Shown: one piece after another, positions 5,970 to 6,118 of the stretch
Position numbering within the stretch: the stretch's first letter is position 1
Layout of the letters: each line of letters begins with the position of its first letter
Assembly: GCA_017743275.1 (NCBI GenBank)
Contig: JAGHZG010000111.1
Location: 1-6,118, forward strand
DNA length: 6,118 bases
From: Chloroflexota bacterium
GTDB taxonomy: Bacteria > Chloroflexota > Anaerolineae > B4-G1 > DUEL01
Reading direction: 5' to 3'
Position numbers and translations under genes: made by a program
Notes under the pieces: model-generated
Databases searched by the model: none
Seen by the model: the letters and a program-made list of their open reading frames with translations, nothing else
Told to the model about the DNA's origin: nothing

Positions 5970-6118
5970 TTACGTCCGCCGTCGCAGGGCCAGGTAGATG
6001 CCCAGGATGACGGCGAGCCCTTGCAGCCCGAACAGGAGCCCCAGCAGACGGTCTGACCGACTCTCAGTTCGGGTAGCGACGGCCGGCAACGGGGTCCAGG
6101 TCGGGAACGGGGTCCGGG
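5970..6118 (-). CDS. C-terminal end of a membrane-anchored protein (5' part outside window)
   Basis: The last 48 codons of a minus-strand gene are visible, ending in TAA (5972-5970). They read as a Pro/Thr-rich stretch (TPFPTWTPLPAVATRTE), a short polar linker (SRSDR), one hydrophobic helix of about 21 residues (LLGLLFGLQGLAVILGIYLA) and a short basic tail, LRRRT. This is the usual layout of an exported protein whose large domain sits outside the cell, joined by an extended linker to a C-terminal membrane anchor with a positive inside end. The function of the main domain cannot be told. It converges on the kinase gene and shares the hairpin with it. The frame was read by hand; it has no stop from the right edge to the TAA and its composition fits a real protein end. 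Confidence 0.65.
   Translation of the reverse strand, partial: RTPFPTWTPLPAVATRTESRSDRLLGLLFGLQGLAVILGIYLALRRRT

Noticed and set aside
772..6118. A selenoprotein gene with an in-frame UGA in the window
   Set aside because: Of the four stop codons in the window, none is TGA (TAA for selB, the coiled-coil gene and the right-edge gene; TAG for the kinase), and none interrupts a recognisable domain. The resB stop is outside the window.

Overview
The window is a GC-rich (well above 60% by eye) bacterial segment with five supported protein-coding genes, two cut by the window edges. Codon use favours G/C at third positions, and this produces many long antisense open frames that are not genes. The mix of a SelB of the bacterial type, a ResB-like cytochrome c biogenesis protein, a seven-helix sensor kinase, and intergenic hairpin-forming repeats built from CACGAAGGG and CACGGAT units suggests an environmental bacterium, perhaps Chloroflexota (Anaerolineae-like). 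That taxonomic guess is inference from impression, not from a search.

Layout. Positions 1-675 (minus strand) hold the N-terminal 225 codons of a ResB/Ccs1-like gene that runs off the left edge. Positions 698-769 are a compact inverted repeat whose left arm is a perfect 9-bp tandem repeat; it fills most of the gap between resB and selB. selB (772-2661, minus) encodes the selenocysteine-specific elongation factor. Two bases upstream of it ends a 398-residue coiled-coil protein gene of unknown function (2664-3860, minus), and the selB ribosome binding site lies inside the end of that gene, so the two are probably co-transcribed and translationally coupled. The 312-bp divergent intergenic region (3861-4172) holds a second hairpin repeat, a good candidate promoter for the minus-strand operon, and an extended -10 for the plus-strand gene. 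A 578-residue membrane histidine kinase (7TM-PAS-HisKA-HATPase, 4173-5909, plus) follows, then a perfect 13-bp hairpin that can serve as terminator for two convergent genes. The right edge (5970-6118, minus) holds the C-terminal end of a membrane-anchored protein.

How the genes work together. The coiled-coil gene and selB form a tight pair; SelB delivers selenocysteinyl-tRNA to UGA codons, so the host should make selenoproteins, but selA, selC, selD and any selenoprotein gene are outside the window. ResB would act in cytochrome c maturation and may be read through from selB or separately transcribed. The kinase has no partner response regulator in view. I see no clear new defence, mobile or RNA system; the most unusual items are the unknown coiled-coil partner of selB, the two related hairpin repeats bracketing the coiled-coil/selB pair, and the Asn next to the kinase's phospho-accepting His.
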